From: Pseudomonas sp. URMO17WK12:I11
GTDB taxonomy: Bacteria; Pseudomonadota; Gammaproteobacteria; Pseudomonadales; Pseudomonadaceae
NCBI RefSeq assembly: GCF_007677725.1
Contig: NZ_VEDF01000003.1
Span: 124,001 to 188,000, forward strand
Reading direction: 5' to 3'
DNA length: 64,000 bases
Part shown: piece after piece, positions 39,047 to 49,174 of the stretch
Layout: the number at the start of each line of letters is the position of its first letter
Numbering within the stretch: position 1 is the stretch's first letter
Program-made: the position numbers and the translations under genes
The notes under the pieces: model-generated
Seen by the model: the letters and a program-made list of their open reading frames with translations, nothing else
Database searches by the model: none
What the model was told of the DNA's origin: nothing

Positions 39047-39901
39047 ATGCCTGAACATCCGCTCCATCGCTTCTTCACCTCGCAGCGGCCCAGGCCGACC
39101 TTCGAGTGGGAGCGTTACCAGCAGCGCGATGTGCTGGTCATCGATCACCCCCGTTGCCAGGCGGTATTCAGTCGCCAGGGTGCGCAACTACTGCACTTTC
39201 AACCGGCCGGGGAGCGGCCGTGGTTATGGTGCGCCGAACAATGGCCGCAAGTGGGCGCGATTCGCGGTGGTGTGCCGGTCTGCTGGCCCTGGTACGGGCG
39301 TCACCCCAGCGAGGATTTGTGGCCGGCGCACGGTTGGGCGCGGCTGCTCGACTGGAAGCTGGTGGACAGCCGCGAAGACGCTGACGGCGTTACCCTGAAA
39401 TGGCGCCTCGACCTGTGCGACTGGCAGGTCGATCTGCATGCGCGCCTGGGCAATCGCATGGAATTGAGCCTGAGCACCGAGCATCAGGACAGCGAACCGT
39501 GCCAGCTGAGCCATGCGCTGCTGGCCTACTGGCGCATCAGCGACGTGTCTGAGATAGCGCTGTCTGGCCTTGAAGATATCGAAGGTTATGACCGCCTTAA
39601 CCGCCAGCGCTGCCGGGAGCAGGGGGCGCTGAGGCTCAGGGGCGGCTGCCAGAAGGTCTATCCAGGTACTGCGCGAGTGCAGCTCAATGACCCGGCCTGG
39701 AAGCGCGAGTTGTGCATCGATACCGGCGACAGCGACGACACCGTGGTGTGGCATCCGGGCAACCGGCCGCTGATGGGCGTCAGTGGCCGCGAGTGCCAGG
39801 GCTTCGTCTGTGTCGAAGCGGCCAGCGGCAGCGACGAGGGCCTGAGCCTGGCGCCCGGTCAACGGGCTCACCTGCGCCTGCAGGCGCACCGGCTCAATTG
39901 A
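39047..39901 (+). CDS. D-hexose-6-phosphate mutarotase
   Basis: A 284-residue member of the aldose 1-epimerase superfamily, YeaD-like subgroup, which speeds interconversion of alpha and beta glucose-6-phosphate. The beta-sandwich fold is indicated by [13 protein letters not shown] (about residues 80-92) and a HGWARLLDW histidine motif (about 103-111). Glu and His residues here are the expected acid-base pair. The ATG at 39047 has GAGCTTGGAACC upstream. It lies next to glucose uptake and zwf, whose product needs the beta anomer. The 3' end overlaps convergent hexR by 8 bases. Confidence 0.85.
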   Translation: MPEHPLHRFFTSQRPRPTFEWERYQQRDVLVIDHPRCQAVFSRQGAQLLHFQPAGERPWLWCAEQWPQVGAIRGGVPVCWPWYGRHPSEDLWPAHGWARLLDWKLVDSREDADGVTLKWRLDLCDWQVDLHARLGNRMELSLSTEHQDSEPCQLSHALLAYWRISDVSEIALSGLEDIEGYDRLNRQRCREQGALRLRGGCQKVYPGTARVQLNDPAWKRELCIDTGDSDDTVVWHPGNRPLMGVSGRECQGFVCVEAASGSDEGLSLAPGQRAHLRLQAHRLN

Positions 39902-40766
39902 GTTCGTCGTCCTCGATCGGGTAGCGGCTGGCGTTGAGGCTTTCCTTGATCTTGCGCAGATGGGGCTGGAAATCTACGCCACGGCGCAGGGTCATGCCGG
40001 TAGCCAGCACATCGAGCACGGTCAGTTGAATGATGCGCGAGGTCATCGGCATGTAGATGTCGGTATCTTCCGGCAGGGGAATGTGCAGGCTCAGGCTGCA
40101 GGCCTGCGCCAACGGTGATCCGGCCGCCGTGAGGCCCAGGACCGAAGCGCCGTTTTCCCTGGCCAGGCGGGCCACTTCGACCAGCTCGCGGGTGCGCCCG
40201 GTGTAGGAGATGATCACGAACAGATCGCCGGTGTGGGCTACCGAAGCCAGCATGCGCTGCATCAGCACATCGGCATGGGCCGACACTGCCAGGTTGAAGC
40301 GAAAGAACTTGTGCTGGGCATCCAGGGCCACCGGCGCCGAGGCACCCAGGCCGAAGAAGTGGATCTGCCGGGCCTGGATCATCATGTCCACCGCGCGGCT
40401 GACCTGTTGCGGGTCCAGTTGCTGGCAGGCGCTGTCGAGCGAGGCGATGGCGCTGCCGAAGATTTTCTGGGTATAGGCCGCTGGATCGTCATCGGCGGCC
40501 ACGGCGCGGCTGACATAGGCCGCGCCGCTGGCCAGGCTCTGCGCCAGTTGCAGTTTGAGTTCCGGGTAGCCGCTGACGCCGAACGAGCGGCAGAAGCGGT
40601 TGACGGTCGGCTCGCTGACCTTGGCCGCCTGGGCCAGCGCGGCGATGCTGAAGCGAGTGGCTTGTTGCGGGTTGAGCAGGATGACTTCGGCGACTTTGCG
40701 TTCGGCCTTGTTCAGCTCGTCGAGGCGGCCCTGGATCTGCTCCAGGAGGTTACGCACGCGGTCCAT
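39894..40766 (-). CDS. hexR: Transcriptional repressor HexR
   Basis: RpiR-family repressor of glucose catabolism, 290 residues. The N-terminal helix-turn-helix domain (1-77) includes [16 protein letters not shown], and the C-terminal SIS sugar-phosphate domain (about 110-255) includes [19 protein letters not shown] and [11 protein letters not shown]. Its effector is 2-keto-3-deoxy-6-phosphogluconate. It is divergent from zwf-pgl-eda, which it controls together with gap and edd. Operators are visible at 26503, 26565 and 40887. Confidence 0.95.
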   Translation of the reverse strand: MDRVRNLLEQIQGRLDELNKAERKVAEVILLNPQQATRFSIAALAQAAKVSEPTVNRFCRSFGVSGYPELKLQLAQSLASGAAYVSRAVAADDDPAAYTQKIFGSAIASLDSACQQLDPQQVSRAVDMMIQARQIHFFGLGASAPVALDAQHKFFRFNLAVSAHADVLMQRMLASVAHTGDLFVIISYTGRTRELVEVARLARENGASVLGLTAAGSPLAQACSLSLHIPLPEDTDIYMPMTSRIIQLTVLDVLATGMTLRRGVDFQPHLRKIKESLNASRYPIEDDELN

Positions 40767-40886
40767 GGTATGTCCTTGGGTCGGGAAGACAGCCAGCTGA
40801 GGGAGCAGCAGGCTTTATTGCAGGTCGTCTATCGTACTGTCGGGGCGTTATGCGCACCACTCGTCTGTAACGTTTAGGCAGTATGT

Positions 40887-40902
40887 TGTAGTTTTTACTA
40901 CA
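40887..40902. promoter_or_regulatory. HexR-like palindrome upstream of zwf
   Basis: TGTAGTTTTTACTACA is a perfect 6+4+6 palindrome between hexR and zwf, 67 bases before the zwf start codon. Its spacing (TGT-N10-ACA) is wider than in the gap and edd TTGT-N7/8-ACAA sites, but its location strongly suggests HexR control. Confidence 0.65.
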
Positions 40903-40968
40903 TTATTCCTTGAAAACCCGGTGTGAAACCGGTATTTCTAGTCCAACTTTAGGAAAGAACCCAACATC

Positions 40969-42438
40969 ATGGCTGCGATCAGTGTTGAACCTTGCACCTT
41001 CGCCCTGTTTGGCGCCCTCGGCGACCTGGCATTGCGCAAGCTGTTTCCTGCGCTTTATCAGCTCGACCGTGCCAACTTGCTGCACGCCGACACCCGGCTG
41101 CTGGCCCTGGCGCGCGAGCCGGGCAGCGCGCAGGAGCACCTGAACGACATCGAGGCGCACTTGCGCCGGCATGTGCCGGAAACCGATATCGAGCCCGCCG
41201 CCTTGGGTCGTTTCCTTGCTCGCTTGAGCTACCAGCACCTGGATTTCCTGCAAGCCGATGGTTACCAGGCGCTGGCCGAACAGGTGGTGGGCGAGCAGCC
41301 GCTGATTGCCTATTTCGCTACAGCAGCCGCCGTTTACGGGGCCATCTGTGAAAACCTCGACAAGGCAGGCCTGGCGCCGCGCACCCGTGTCGTGCTGGAA
41401 AAACCCATCGGCCATGACCTTGAATCGTCGCGGCGGGTCAATGATGCGGTCGCGCGTTTCTTCCCGGAAAGCCGGGTCTATCGCATCGACCATTACCTGG
41501 GCAAGGAAACCGTCCAGAACCTCATCGCTCTGCGGTTCGCCAACAGTCTCTTCGAAACCCAGTGGAACCAGAATTCCATCTCCCACGTGGAAATCACCGT
41601 GGCCGAGAAGGTCGGCATCGAAGGCCGCTGGGGCTATTTCGACAAGGCTGGCCAGCTGCGTGACATGATTCAGAACCACCTGCTGCAGCTGCTGTGCCTG
41701 ATTGCCATGGACCCCCCGAGCGAGTTGTCGGCCGACAGCATTCGTGACGAGAAGGTCAAGGTGCTCAAGGCCCTGGCGCCCATTACCGGGGAAGGCCTGA
41801 CCACCCGCGTGGTGCGCGGCCAATACATCGCCGGCTACAGCGACGGCAAGCCCGTGCCGGGTTACCTCGAGGAAGACAACTGCAACGCCCAGAGCGACAC
41901 CGAAACCTTCGTCGCCTTGCGTGCCGACATCCGCAACTGGCGCTGGTCCGGCGTGCCGTTCTACCTGCGTACTGGCAAGCGCATGCCGCAGAAGCTGTCG
42001 CAGATCGTCATTCATTTCAAGGAAACCCCGCACTACATCTTCGCCCCGGAGCAGCGCTTGCAAGTCGGCAACAAGCTGATCATCCGCTTGCAACCGGACG
42101 AGGGCATCTCCTTGCGGGTGATGACCAAGGAGCAAGGCCTGGACAAGGGCATGCAATTGCGCAGCGGCCCGTTGCAACTGAATTTTTCCGACACCTGGCG
42201 CAGCGCGCGGATTCCGGATGCCTACGAGCGCCTGCTGCTGGAGGTGATGCGCGGTAACCAGAACCTGTTCGTGCGCAAGGATGAAATCGAGTACGCCTGG
42301 AAGTGGTGTGACCAGTTGATCGCCGGTTGGCAAAGCGCGGGCGATGCGCCCAAACCTTACGCTGCCGGTTCCTGGGGGCCGATGAGCTCGATTGCATTGA
42401 TTACCCGAGATGGGAGGGCATGGTATGGCGATATCTGA
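40969..42438 (+). CDS. zwf: Glucose-6-phosphate 1-dehydrogenase
   Basis: Oxidises glucose-6-phosphate to 6-phosphogluconolactone with NADP+ or NAD+. The 489-residue protein has the nucleotide-binding motif [11 protein letters not shown] (about residues 15-25), in the place of the usual GASGDLA, and the active-site signature RIDHYLGKE (about residues 168-176) with the catalytic His. ATG at 40969 is used; TAGGAAAG lies about 14 bases upstream. Its end overlaps pgl by 14 bases, heading the zwf-pgl-eda operon. Confidence 0.96.
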   Translation: MAAISVEPCTFALFGALGDLALRKLFPALYQLDRANLLHADTRLLALAREPGSAQEHLNDIEAHLRRHVPETDIEPAALGRFLARLSYQHLDFLQADGYQALAEQVVGEQPLIAYFATAAAVYGAICENLDKAGLAPRTRVVLEKPIGHDLESSRRVNDAVARFFPESRVYRIDHYLGKETVQNLIALRFANSLFETQWNQNSISHVEITVAEKVGIEGRWGYFDKAGQLRDMIQNHLLQLLCLIAMDPPSELSADSIRDEKVKVLKALAPITGEGLTTRVVRGQYIAGYSDGKPVPGYLEEDNCNAQSDTETFVALRADIRNWRWSGVPFYLRTGKRMPQKLSQIVIHFKETPHYIFAPEQRLQVGNKLIIRLQPDEGISLRVMTKEQGLDKGMQLRSGPLQLNFSDTWRSARIPDAYERLLLEVMRGNQNLFVRKDEIEYAWKWCDQLIAGWQSAGDAPKPYAAGSWGPMSSIALITRDGRAWYGDI

Positions 42439-43138
42439 ACTGCAACTGCCAGCATCCGTGAAGGCTCACGCGCTGGCCGACGCCAACGCCTTGGCCAGTA
42501 CGCTGGCCGCTGACGTCGCGCAACGGCTAGGTGAAGCCATTGCGCGTAACGGTCAGGCTTGCGTGGTGCTGTCAGGCGGGCGCAGCCCGGTGCCGTTTCT
42601 GCAGCGACTGGCCAGTGAGCCGCTGGACTGGAGCAAGGTCACGGTGAGCCTGGCGGACGAACGCTGGGTACCGGTCGAACACCCCGACAGCAACGCCGGC
42701 CTGCTGGCCCGGCATCTATTCAAGGGGCCGGCGGCCAAGGCACGCTTCATAGGCCTCTATCGACAGGCGGAGAATGTCGATAACGCGGCGGCTGAAGCCG
42801 ACCAGGCATTGGCCGACCTGCCCTCGATCGATGTGCTGGTGCTGGGTATGGGCGACGATGGCCACACTGCGTCGCTGTTCCCCAACAGCCCCAACCTGGC
42901 CGAGGCGCTGGACCCTGCTGGCAAGCGCCGCTGCTTGCCACTGCTGGCGCCGAGCGTGCCGCACCAGCGCCTGTCGATGACCCGCGCACTGCTGGCCAGC
43001 GCAGCGTTCACCGCGCTGTCCGTGCAAGGTCCGGGCAAACTCGCTACCCTGCGCGCCGCGCTGGCGGGCAACGACCTGTCCGAAATGCCGATTCGCGCCT
43101 TTCTTCACGACCCCCTGGACATCTACTGGTGCCCATGA
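42425..43138 (+). CDS. pgl: 6-phosphogluconolactonase
   Basis: Hydrolyses 6-phosphoglucono-delta-lactone to 6-phosphogluconate. The 237-residue protein belongs to the DevB/SOL family, with [12 protein letters not shown] (about residues 42-53), [10 protein letters not shown] (about 72-81) and a [13 protein letters not shown] motif around 140-152. ATG at 42425 is preferred, with GGGAGG 8 bases upstream, inside the end of zwf. An ATG is followed by a short gap to eda. Confidence 0.95.
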   Translation: MAISELQLPASVKAHALADANALASTLAADVAQRLGEAIARNGQACVVLSGGRSPVPFLQRLASEPLDWSKVTVSLADERWVPVEHPDSNAGLLARHLFKGPAAKARFIGLYRQAENVDNAAAEADQALADLPSIDVLVLGMGDDGHTASLFPNSPNLAEALDPAGKRRCLPLLAPSVPHQRLSMTRALLASAAFTALSVQGPGKLATLRAALAGNDLSEMPIRAFLHDPLDIYWCP

Positions 43139-43155
43139 GCCAAGGATCCACTGTC

Positions 43156-43836
43156 ATGACCACCCTTGAACGCCCTCAGCCAAAGCTCTCGATGGCCGAC
43201 AAAGCCGCGCGGATCGATGCCATTTGCGAAACGGCGCGCATCCTGCCGGTAATCACCATCGCCCGCGAGGAGGACATTCTGCCATTGGCTGACGCCTTGG
43301 CTGCTGGCGGTATCCGCACCTTGGAAGTGACCTTGCGTTCGCAGCATGGCCTGAAGGCCATCGAGGTGCTGCGTGAACAGCGCCCGGAGCTGTGCGTAGG
43401 CGCCGGCACGGTGCTCGATCGCAAGATGTTCGCCGCGGTCGAAGCGGCGGGCGCGCAGTTTGTGGTGACTCCGGGTATCACCGAGGACATTCTCGAGGCC
43501 GGGGTCGATAGCGAGATCCCGCTGTTGCCAGGCATCAGCACGCCGTCCGAAATCATGCTGGGCTATGCCCTGGGCTACCGCCGGTTCAAGCTGTTCCCTG
43601 CTGAGATCAGCGGCGGCGTGGCGGCGATCAAGGCATTCGGCGGGCCATTCGGCGACATTCGTTTCTGCCCGACCGGTGGGGTCAACCCGGCTAACGTGCG
43701 CAATTACATGGCCTTGCCCAATGTGATGTGCGTCGGCGGTACCTGGATGCTCGATAGCAGCTGGATCAAGAACGGCGATTGGGCGCGGATCCAGGCGTGC
43801 AGCGCCGAAGCGATGGCACTGCTGGACGCCAACTGA
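43156..43836 (+). CDS. eda: KDPG aldolase
   Basis: Cleaves 2-keto-3-deoxy-6-phosphogluconate to pyruvate and glyceraldehyde-3-phosphate, ending the Entner-Doudoroff route. The 226-residue protein has RILPVITI-ARE with the catalytic glutamate (near residues 28-38), PGI at the substrate loop, and the Schiff-base lysine in YRRFKLFPAE (about residue 142). ATG at 43156 is preferred to the one at 43135: AAGGA precedes it and the protein then has the usual length. A strong terminator follows. Confidence 0.96.
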   Translation: MTTLERPQPKLSMADKAARIDAICETARILPVITIAREEDILPLADALAAGGIRTLEVTLRSQHGLKAIEVLREQRPELCVGAGTVLDRKMFAAVEAAGAQFVVTPGITEDILEAGVDSEIPLLPGISTPSEIMLGYALGYRRFKLFPAEISGGVAAIKAFGGPFGDIRFCPTGGVNPANVRNYMALPNVMCVGGTWMLDSSWIKNGDWARIQACSAEAMALLDAN

Positions 43837-43861
43837 TTTCGTTGTGTGCTTTACGGCTTAT

Positions 43862-43889
43862 GGGGCGCTTGGTCGGCGCCCCTTTTTTT
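43862..43889 (+). terminator. Terminator of zwf-pgl-eda
   Basis: A perfect GGGGCGC/GCGCCCC stem (43862-43868 with 43876-43882) and 7-base loop are followed by seven T residues. Confidence 0.92.
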
Positions 43890-43975
43890 GTCTGCAGTAG
43901 TTCCAGGTGCTCAAGGAGTGCCGGCGTGCCACGCCGTTATTCGCAGAGCCCAGGCTCGCCCATGCAGACCAACGA

Positions 43976-44005
43976 AAAAGCCCGCATCCAGGGATGCGGG
44001 CTTTT
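43976..44005 (-). terminator. Terminator of leuA
   Basis: A nearly perfect 13-14-bp inverted repeat (AAAAGCCCGCATCC with its complement) ends in a run of T on the minus strand, 18 bases after the leuA stop. Confidence 0.92.
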
Positions 44006-44023
44006 CTTGCGAACGGCCGAGGC

Positions 44024-45697
44024 TTAGGCCGCCTTGGCTTCCTGCTGGCTCAGCGAGCGGTTCAGCGCACTGAACAGCGCCTTGAAGCTGGCAGTGGTGA
44101 TGTTCTCATCGATACCAACACCATGGACCGGGCGACCGCCGGCCACGCGCAGTTCGATGTAGGCCGCCGCCTTGGCGTTGGTGCCTGCGCCGATGGCGTG
44201 TTCGTTGTAGTCCATGATTTCCACGGCGACCGGCAGACCGGCGACCAAGGCTTCCAGGGCGCCATTGCCCTTGCCGCGCCAATGCAGCGTGGTTTCGCCC
44301 TCGCCGGCGACTTCGACTTCCACCGCGCTGTGGCCGTTTTCTTCCTGCAGGCGGTGGCTGACCAGCGCATATGGCGCGTTGGCCTGCAGGTATTCCTTGT
44401 GCAGCAGGCTGTAGATCTGCTGCGCAGTCATTTCCAGGCCCAGGCGGTCGGTTTCGCTCTGCACCACCTGGCTGAACTCGATCTGCATGCGGCGCGGCAG
44501 GCTGATGCCGTATTCCTGCTCGAGCAGATAGGTAATGCCGCCTTTGCCCGACTGGCTGTTGACGCGGATCACCGCCTCGTAGCTGCGGCCGATGTCGGCC
44601 GGATCGATCGGCAGGTACGGCACTTCCCACACTTGACCGTCTTGCTGCTTGGCGAAGCCTTTGCGGATGGCATCCTGGTGCGAGCCGGAGAAGGCGGTGT
44701 GGACCAGGTCGCCTACGTAAGGGTGGCGTGGGTGCACCGGCAACTGGTTGCATTCCTCGACGACCTTGCGCACGCCGTCGATGTCGGAGAAGTCCAGCAG
44801 CGGGTCGATGCCCTGGGTGTAGAGGTTCAGCGCGAGGGTCACCAAGTCGACGTTACCGGTGCGCTCGCCGTTGCCGAACAGGCAGCCTTCGGCGCGATCG
44901 GCCCCGGCCATCAGGCCCAGTTCGGTGGCAGCGATGCCGGTGCCGCGGTCGTTGTGGCAGTGCAGGCTGATGATCACGCTGTCACGACGGCTGACGTTGC
45001 GGCAGAACCACTCGATCTGGTCGGCATACACATTAGGCGTGGAGACCTCCACGGTAGCCGGCAGGTTGAGGATGATCTTGTGCTCAGGCGTCGGGTTCCA
45101 CACCTCGATGACGGCGTCGCAGACTTCCTTGGCGAATTCCATTTCAGTGGCGCTGAAGGTTTCAGGCGAATATTGGAAGGTCCATTGGGTGTCCGGCTGC
45201 TGGGCTGCGTATTTGACGAACAGTTTGGCGGCGTTCACTGCAATGTCCTTCACGCCCTGCTTGTCCTGGTTGAAGACGATGCGGCGGAACGACGGGCAGG
45301 TGGCGTTGTACAGGTGGACAATGGCTTTCTTGGCCCCGCGCAGCGACTCGAAGGTGCGCGCGATCAAGTCTTCACGGGCCTGGGTGAGCACCTGGATGGT
45401 GGTGTCGTCAGGAATGTGACCCTCTTCGATCAGCGTGCGCACGAAGTCGAAGTCGGTCTGCGAGGCCGATGGGAACGACGCCTCGATCTCTTTCACGCCC
45501 ACCTGCACCAAGGTCTTCCAGAAGCGCAGCTTCTTCTCGGCATCCATCGGCTCGATCAGCGACTGGTTGCCATCACGCAGGTCCGAACTGCACCAGATCG
45601 GCGCCTGGGTGATGGTCTTCGATGGCCAGGTACGGTCAGGCAGGTCGATGGTTGGGAAGGCGCGGTATTTCTGCGAAGGGTCTTTGAGCATGGTCAT
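44024..45697 (-). CDS. leuA: 2-isopropylmalate synthase
   Basis: First committed enzyme of leucine biosynthesis: condenses acetyl-CoA and 2-ketoisovalerate. The 557-residue length is that of the long form (LeuA type 2, as in Pseudomonas and Corynebacterium). The TIM-barrel domain has [11 protein letters not shown] (about residues 37-47), the [11 protein letters not shown] metal site (about 247-257) and GERTGNVDL; the C-terminal LeuA allosteric domain (about 430-550) binds leucine. ATG at 45697 has AGGAAC 8 bases upstream, with a second ATG two codons later. A leucine-rich leader ORF lies upstream. Confidence 0.96.
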   Translation of the reverse strand: MTMLKDPSQKYRAFPTIDLPDRTWPSKTITQAPIWCSSDLRDGNQSLIEPMDAEKKLRFWKTLVQVGVKEIEASFPSASQTDFDFVRTLIEEGHIPDDTTIQVLTQAREDLIARTFESLRGAKKAIVHLYNATCPSFRRIVFNQDKQGVKDIAVNAAKLFVKYAAQQPDTQWTFQYSPETFSATEMEFAKEVCDAVIEVWNPTPEHKIILNLPATVEVSTPNVYADQIEWFCRNVSRRDSVIISLHCHNDRGTGIAATELGLMAGADRAEGCLFGNGERTGNVDLVTLALNLYTQGIDPLLDFSDIDGVRKVVEECNQLPVHPRHPYVGDLVHTAFSGSHQDAIRKGFAKQQDGQVWEVPYLPIDPADIGRSYEAVIRVNSQSGKGGITYLLEQEYGISLPRRMQIEFSQVVQSETDRLGLEMTAQQIYSLLHKEYLQANAPYALVSHRLQEENGHSAVEVEVAGEGETTLHWRGKGNGALEALVAGLPVAVEIMDYNEHAIGAGTNAKAAAYIELRVAGGRPVHGVGIDENITTASFKALFSALNRSLSQQEAKAA

Positions 45698-45774
45698 GGA
45701 AGCGTTCCTGTTGTCTGCGGCCGAAAATCGGGCCTGCCGTGTGCTGACGAGATAAAGAGGCGAGGCGATGCGAT

Positions 45775-45852
45775 TTAGCCTGGTAGTCGAGCGCTGACCA
45801 GGCAGAGGCTGCGGTGTTGTCGGAGCAGAATGAGGGTTTCGAGGGTTTTCAT
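45775..45852 (-). CDS. Leucine-rich leader peptide of leuA (putative attenuator)
   Basis: A 25-codon ORF starts [13 protein letters not shown] and ends at TAA, 77 bases before leuA on the same strand. Seven of its 25 codons are leucine (CTC, CTG and one CTA), including a Leu-Ile-Leu-Leu cluster (residues 7-10) early in the peptide. GAGGG lies just ahead of the ATG. The stop codon abuts an inverted repeat, GCCTGGT/ACCAGGC (45778-45784 with 45797-45803). These are the marks of a transcription or translation attenuator in which leucyl-tRNA supply controls leuA. It is a short ORF and not proven. Confidence 0.6.
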   Translation of the reverse strand: MKTLETLILLRQHRSLCLVSARLPG

Positions 45853-46041
45853 GCCCTCAAACTTAACCAGTGGGGTAGGGGAAGGCAAGCGTTGCGGAAA
45901 AATTGAGATAAATGCTTAAAAAAAGCGTATTTGCAAGATTTTGTGGCTGTTAGTTACTTGATAGGTAGAAATTTTTGCGCTGTCTTTTTCGATGGCGCAA
46001 CTTGGGAGAAGTCGCGCCAGCAGCTCGGATTTCCGCCTGGT
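45853..46041. other. Gene-free AT-rich spacer between leuA leader and M23 peptidase
   Basis: This stretch is AT-rich compared with the window. On the minus strand TTGCCT and TTAAGT 16 bases apart, just upstream of the leuA leader ORF, could be its promoter. An imperfect hairpin (TGGCGC...GCGCCA, about 45991-46017) follows the M23 gene. I see no protein-coding gene here. Confidence 0.5.
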
Positions 46042-46869
46042 TCACGGCTGGAAAGCGCCGATAAAGATCGCCGGGTCGACCCGCGCGTCATTGAGGCTAA
46101 CGTTCCAATGCATGTGCGGACCCGTCGCCCGTCCGGTAGAACCGACCCGGCCAACCACTTCGCCGCGACGCAACTGCTGGCCGACCTGCACGTCGATCTT
46201 CGACATGTGGCAGAACATGCTGATGAACCCCTGGCCGTGGTCGACGAACACCGTGCGGCCGTTGAAGAAGTAGTCGCCTACCAGGATCACCTTGCCATTG
46301 GCAGGCGTCTTGATCGGCGTACCAGCTGGTACGGCGAAGTCCAGCCCGGCGTGGGGGTTGCGTTCTTCGCCGTTGAAGAAGCGGCGTACGCCGAACTTGC
46401 TCGACAGCGGCCCGTTGACCGGTTTGTCCAGGATCAGGTTGCTCGGCAGCACCTGGCTGAAGCTGCGGTAGGCCTTGATCTGCTCCGCCAGCTCGCGGTC
46501 GATGCGCTTGAGGTCGGCCGGGTTCGGGTTGACCTGCCGGGTGTTCTTGAGGGTGATGCGCTGTTCGGGGTACTGCTTGCTGCCGACGTTGAAGGCCAGG
46601 TTGCGCCCGCCCTGAGTCAGCACCGCAGTGCCCGGCTTCTGGGTCAGTGGAATGCCGACGATGGCCAGCCAGTTGTCCTGCTCCTTGACCACCAGCACCG
46701 GCTTACCGTCGAAGCGCGCACTGGGCGCTGCCGCCGCCGGTCCGAGGTCGACCACCGCCACGCCACCGGGTACGGGCTTGTTCAGTGTGCGGGTGATGTA
46801 GCTGGCCTGGGCACCTGCGGCCAGCAACAGGAGGGAAAGGGCGAGCAGGGGCGTGAACAGGCGGGGCAT
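46042..46869 (-). CDS. M23-family (LytM) peptidase, periplasmic
   Basis: A 275-residue envelope protein with a signal peptide (about residues 1-22, ending AAGAQA). It carries a C-terminal LytM metallopeptidase domain that cleaves peptidoglycan cross-bridges or activates amidases. The zinc ligands are seen in NPHAGLDFAVPAG (His and Asp) and GPHMHW (second His of the HxH pair). An N-terminal domain of about 130 residues precedes it. It begins 3 bases after xseA, so the two share an operon. All four expected metal-site residues are present, unlike in degenerate LytM activators. Confidence 0.88.
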   Translation of the reverse strand: MPRLFTPLLALSLLLLAAGAQASYITRTLNKPVPGGVAVVDLGPAAAAPSARFDGKPVLVVKEQDNWLAIVGIPLTQKPGTAVLTQGGRNLAFNVGSKQYPEQRITLKNTRQVNPNPADLKRIDRELAEQIKAYRSFSQVLPSNLILDKPVNGPLSSKFGVRRFFNGEERNPHAGLDFAVPAGTPIKTPANGKVILVGDYFFNGRTVFVDHGQGFISMFCHMSKIDVQVGQQLRRGEVVGRVGSTGRATGPHMHWNVSLNDARVDPAIFIGAFQP

Positions 46870-46872
46870 GTG

Positions 46873-48252
46873 TCAGTCCAGTAGCGAGAGGGTGACCGGA
46901 GTCAGGTGATTGTCTTCGACGCGCACCTGCAGTTCGCCTTCGTTCAGGCGGGCTGTGAGGCGCTGGCCGTTGCGCGTCTGCTCGGCGCTGCGGATGGCCT
47001 GGCCATGCTCGTCGAGCACGATGCTGTAGCCGCGCGCCAAGGTGGCCAGCGGGCTGACCACCTGCAGCGTTTGCAGCTGCGCCTGAAAGCGCTGGCGGCG
47101 ATCCTTGAGCGCGTCGCGCATGGCCCGTGGCAGGCGTTCGGCCAGGCTGTCCAGGCGTTGCCCGAGGAGCTTCAAGGTGCGCCCAGGATGCTGCGCGGCC
47201 AGGCGCGTATCGAGCCGGCCGAGGCGCTCGCGGCGCTGGTTGAGGCTGAGCAGGAAGGCCCGGCGCAGGCGCATGTCCAGATCGTCCAGGCGCTGCGCCT
47301 GCTGACGCAGCCGTTCGCCTGGATGGCGTAGGCGGCGGGTCAGCGAATCGAGGCGCAGGCGGTCATGGGTGATGCGGTTGCGCATGCGCAGCAGCAGGCG
47401 TCGCTGCAGGCCGTCCAGGCGCTGTTGCAGGCCGCTGCTGTCAGGGGCCAGCAGCTCGGCGGCAGCCGAGGGCGTGGGCGCGCGGACGTCGGCGACGAAG
47501 TCGGTGATCGAGACATCGGTTTCGTGGCCGACGGCGCTGACGATCGGCGTGACGCAGGCCGCCACCGCGCGCGCCACGGCTTCTTCGTTGAAACACCAGA
47601 GGTCTTCCAGCGAGCCGCCGCCACGGGCCAGGATCAGCGCATCGAAACCTTGGCGATCGGCCTGTTGCAGGGCGTGGACGATTTGCCGGATCGCTTCGCG
47701 GCCTTGCACGGCAGTGGGAATCAGATTGAGCTCGACCTGCGGTGCGCGGCGACGGAACACGCTGATGATGTCGCGGATCACCGCGCCGGTGGGCGAGGTG
47801 ATGATGCCGATGCGCTGCGGGTGGGCCGGCAGCGGCCGCTTGCGCTCGGCGCTGAACAGCCCTTCGGCGCCGAGCTTCTCCTTCAAGGCCTCGAAGGCCA
47901 GGCGCAGTGCGCCATCACCGGCAGGCTCGACGGTGTCGAGGATCAATTGATAATCGCCGCGCCCTTCGAACAGCGAAACCTTGCCGCGCACCCGCACCGC
48001 CAGGCCATCACGCAGGGCCTGGCGCACACGCAGTGCATTCTGCCGGAACAGTGCACAACGCACCTGGGCGCCGCTGTCCTTGAGGGTGAAGTACAGGTGC
48101 CCGGAGGCCGGACGGGCGAGGTTGGAGATTTCGCCTTGCACCCAGACACTGCGGAACACGTCTTCGAGCAGCACGCGAGCGCGGCCGTTGAGTTGGCTGA
48201 CGGTGAGGACGTCGCGGTCCAGGCCGAGTCGTTCGAACGGGTCTTTGATCAT
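46873..48252 (-). CDS. xseA: Exodeoxyribonuclease VII large subunit
   Basis: Catalytic subunit of exonuclease VII, which degrades single-stranded DNA from both ends. The 459-residue protein has an N-terminal OB-fold (VWVQGEISNLARPASGHLYF, about residues 24-45), a catalytic middle domain with ILARGGGSLEDLWCFNEE (about 205-222) and a long arginine-rich coiled-coil region (about 270-390). ATG at 48252 begins MIKDPFERLG as in homologues. The small subunit xseB is not in the window. Confidence 0.95.
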   Translation of the reverse strand: MIKDPFERLGLDRDVLTVSQLNGRARVLLEDVFRSVWVQGEISNLARPASGHLYFTLKDSGAQVRCALFRQNALRVRQALRDGLAVRVRGKVSLFEGRGDYQLILDTVEPAGDGALRLAFEALKEKLGAEGLFSAERKRPLPAHPQRIGIITSPTGAVIRDIISVFRRRAPQVELNLIPTAVQGREAIRQIVHALQQADRQGFDALILARGGGSLEDLWCFNEEAVARAVAACVTPIVSAVGHETDVSITDFVADVRAPTPSAAAELLAPDSSGLQQRLDGLQRRLLLRMRNRITHDRLRLDSLTRRLRHPGERLRQQAQRLDDLDMRLRRAFLLSLNQRRERLGRLDTRLAAQHPGRTLKLLGQRLDSLAERLPRAMRDALKDRRQRFQAQLQTLQVVSPLATLARGYSIVLDEHGQAIRSAEQTRNGQRLTARLNEGELQVRVEDNHLTPVTLSLLD

Positions 48253-48372
48253 CGGCGCATGATACGCGGCTGGCGTGCGATCTGATAGACGTTGCAAAGC
48301 GCGCCCGGCCCCTTTCCACCCTTGGCCATTGTCACTACGATGCAGCCTTCAAAGGAATGAGAGGCCAGTGAC

Positions 48373-49128
48373 ATGCTCGCCCAGTTACCCTTCGCCGGCC
48401 TCGACTGGCTGGCGATCCTGCTGGCCGTCGGCGCGGCCTACATCGTCTTCGGCATTGCCGGCTTTGGCACCGCGCTGGTCGCAGGCCCCGTGTTGATTCA
48501 CTTCATGCCGCTGTCGCGGATCATCCCGCTGCTGGTGCTGTTGGACTTCGTCGCCGCCTTCGGCAACCTGCTACCGTCACGGCGTGACGTGGTGCGCGGT
48601 GAGCTGCTGCGCTTGCTGCCGTTCATGGCCCTGGGCTGCACCCTCGGCGTGCTGTTCCTGCTGCACTTGAAATCCGACGTGCTGTTGTTGCTGATGGGGC
48701 TGTTCGTCACCGGCTACGCCCTTTATAGCCTGGCAGTGAAGGTGCGCCCGTCGAACCTCTCTGGCTTCTGGGCCGTGCCGATGGGCACGGTGGGCGGGCT
48801 ATTCGGGGCGTTGTTCGGCAGTGGCGGGTTTCTCTACGCGATCTACCTGAGCGCGCGACTGCAGGCCAAGGAACAGGTACGCGCCACCCAGAGCGCGCTG
48901 ATCAGTTGCAGCACGATGGTGCGCCTGTCGCTGTTTTTGCTTGCCGGGGTGTATGCCGACGTCAGCCTGTTGCTGCTCGCCGCGTGTCTGCTGCCGTGCA
49001 TGTTCGTCGGCCTGTGGATTGGGCGACGGGTGACCTTGAGGCTATCGCGCGAAGCCTTCGTGCGCCTGGTGACCTGGCTGGTGCTGGTCAGCGGCCTGGC
49101 GCTGATCGGTCGCTACCTGAGCGGCTGA
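48373..49128 (+). CDS. TauE/SafE-family (sulfite exporter) permease
   Basis: A 251-residue inner-membrane protein with about eight hydrophobic segments and the glycine-rich motifs FGIAGFGTALVAGP (about residues 25-38) and GTVGGLFGALFGSGGF (about 135-150). These mark the TauE/SafE/YfcA (formerly DUF81) family of putative organic-anion or sulfite exporters. ATG at 48373 starts MLAQLPFAGLDW. It is divergent from xseA. No neighbouring sulfur gene allows a substrate to be named. Confidence 0.85.
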   Translation: MLAQLPFAGLDWLAILLAVGAAYIVFGIAGFGTALVAGPVLIHFMPLSRIIPLLVLLDFVAAFGNLLPSRRDVVRGELLRLLPFMALGCTLGVLFLLHLKSDVLLLLMGLFVTGYALYSLAVKVRPSNLSGFWAVPMGTVGGLFGALFGSGGFLYAIYLSARLQAKEQVRATQSALISCSTMVRLSLFLLAGVYADVSLLLLAACLLPCMFVGLWIGRRVTLRLSREAFVRLVTWLVLVSGLALIGRYLSG

Positions 49129-49174
49129 GCTGTAGAATCGGGTGATTACCGCAGTCTGCAGGCCCGCCTCGTCC

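Noticed and set aside
43907..45778. 623-codon plus-strand ORF opposite leuA
   Set aside because: Antisense shadow of leuA running through the eda/leuA terminators; no domain recognised.
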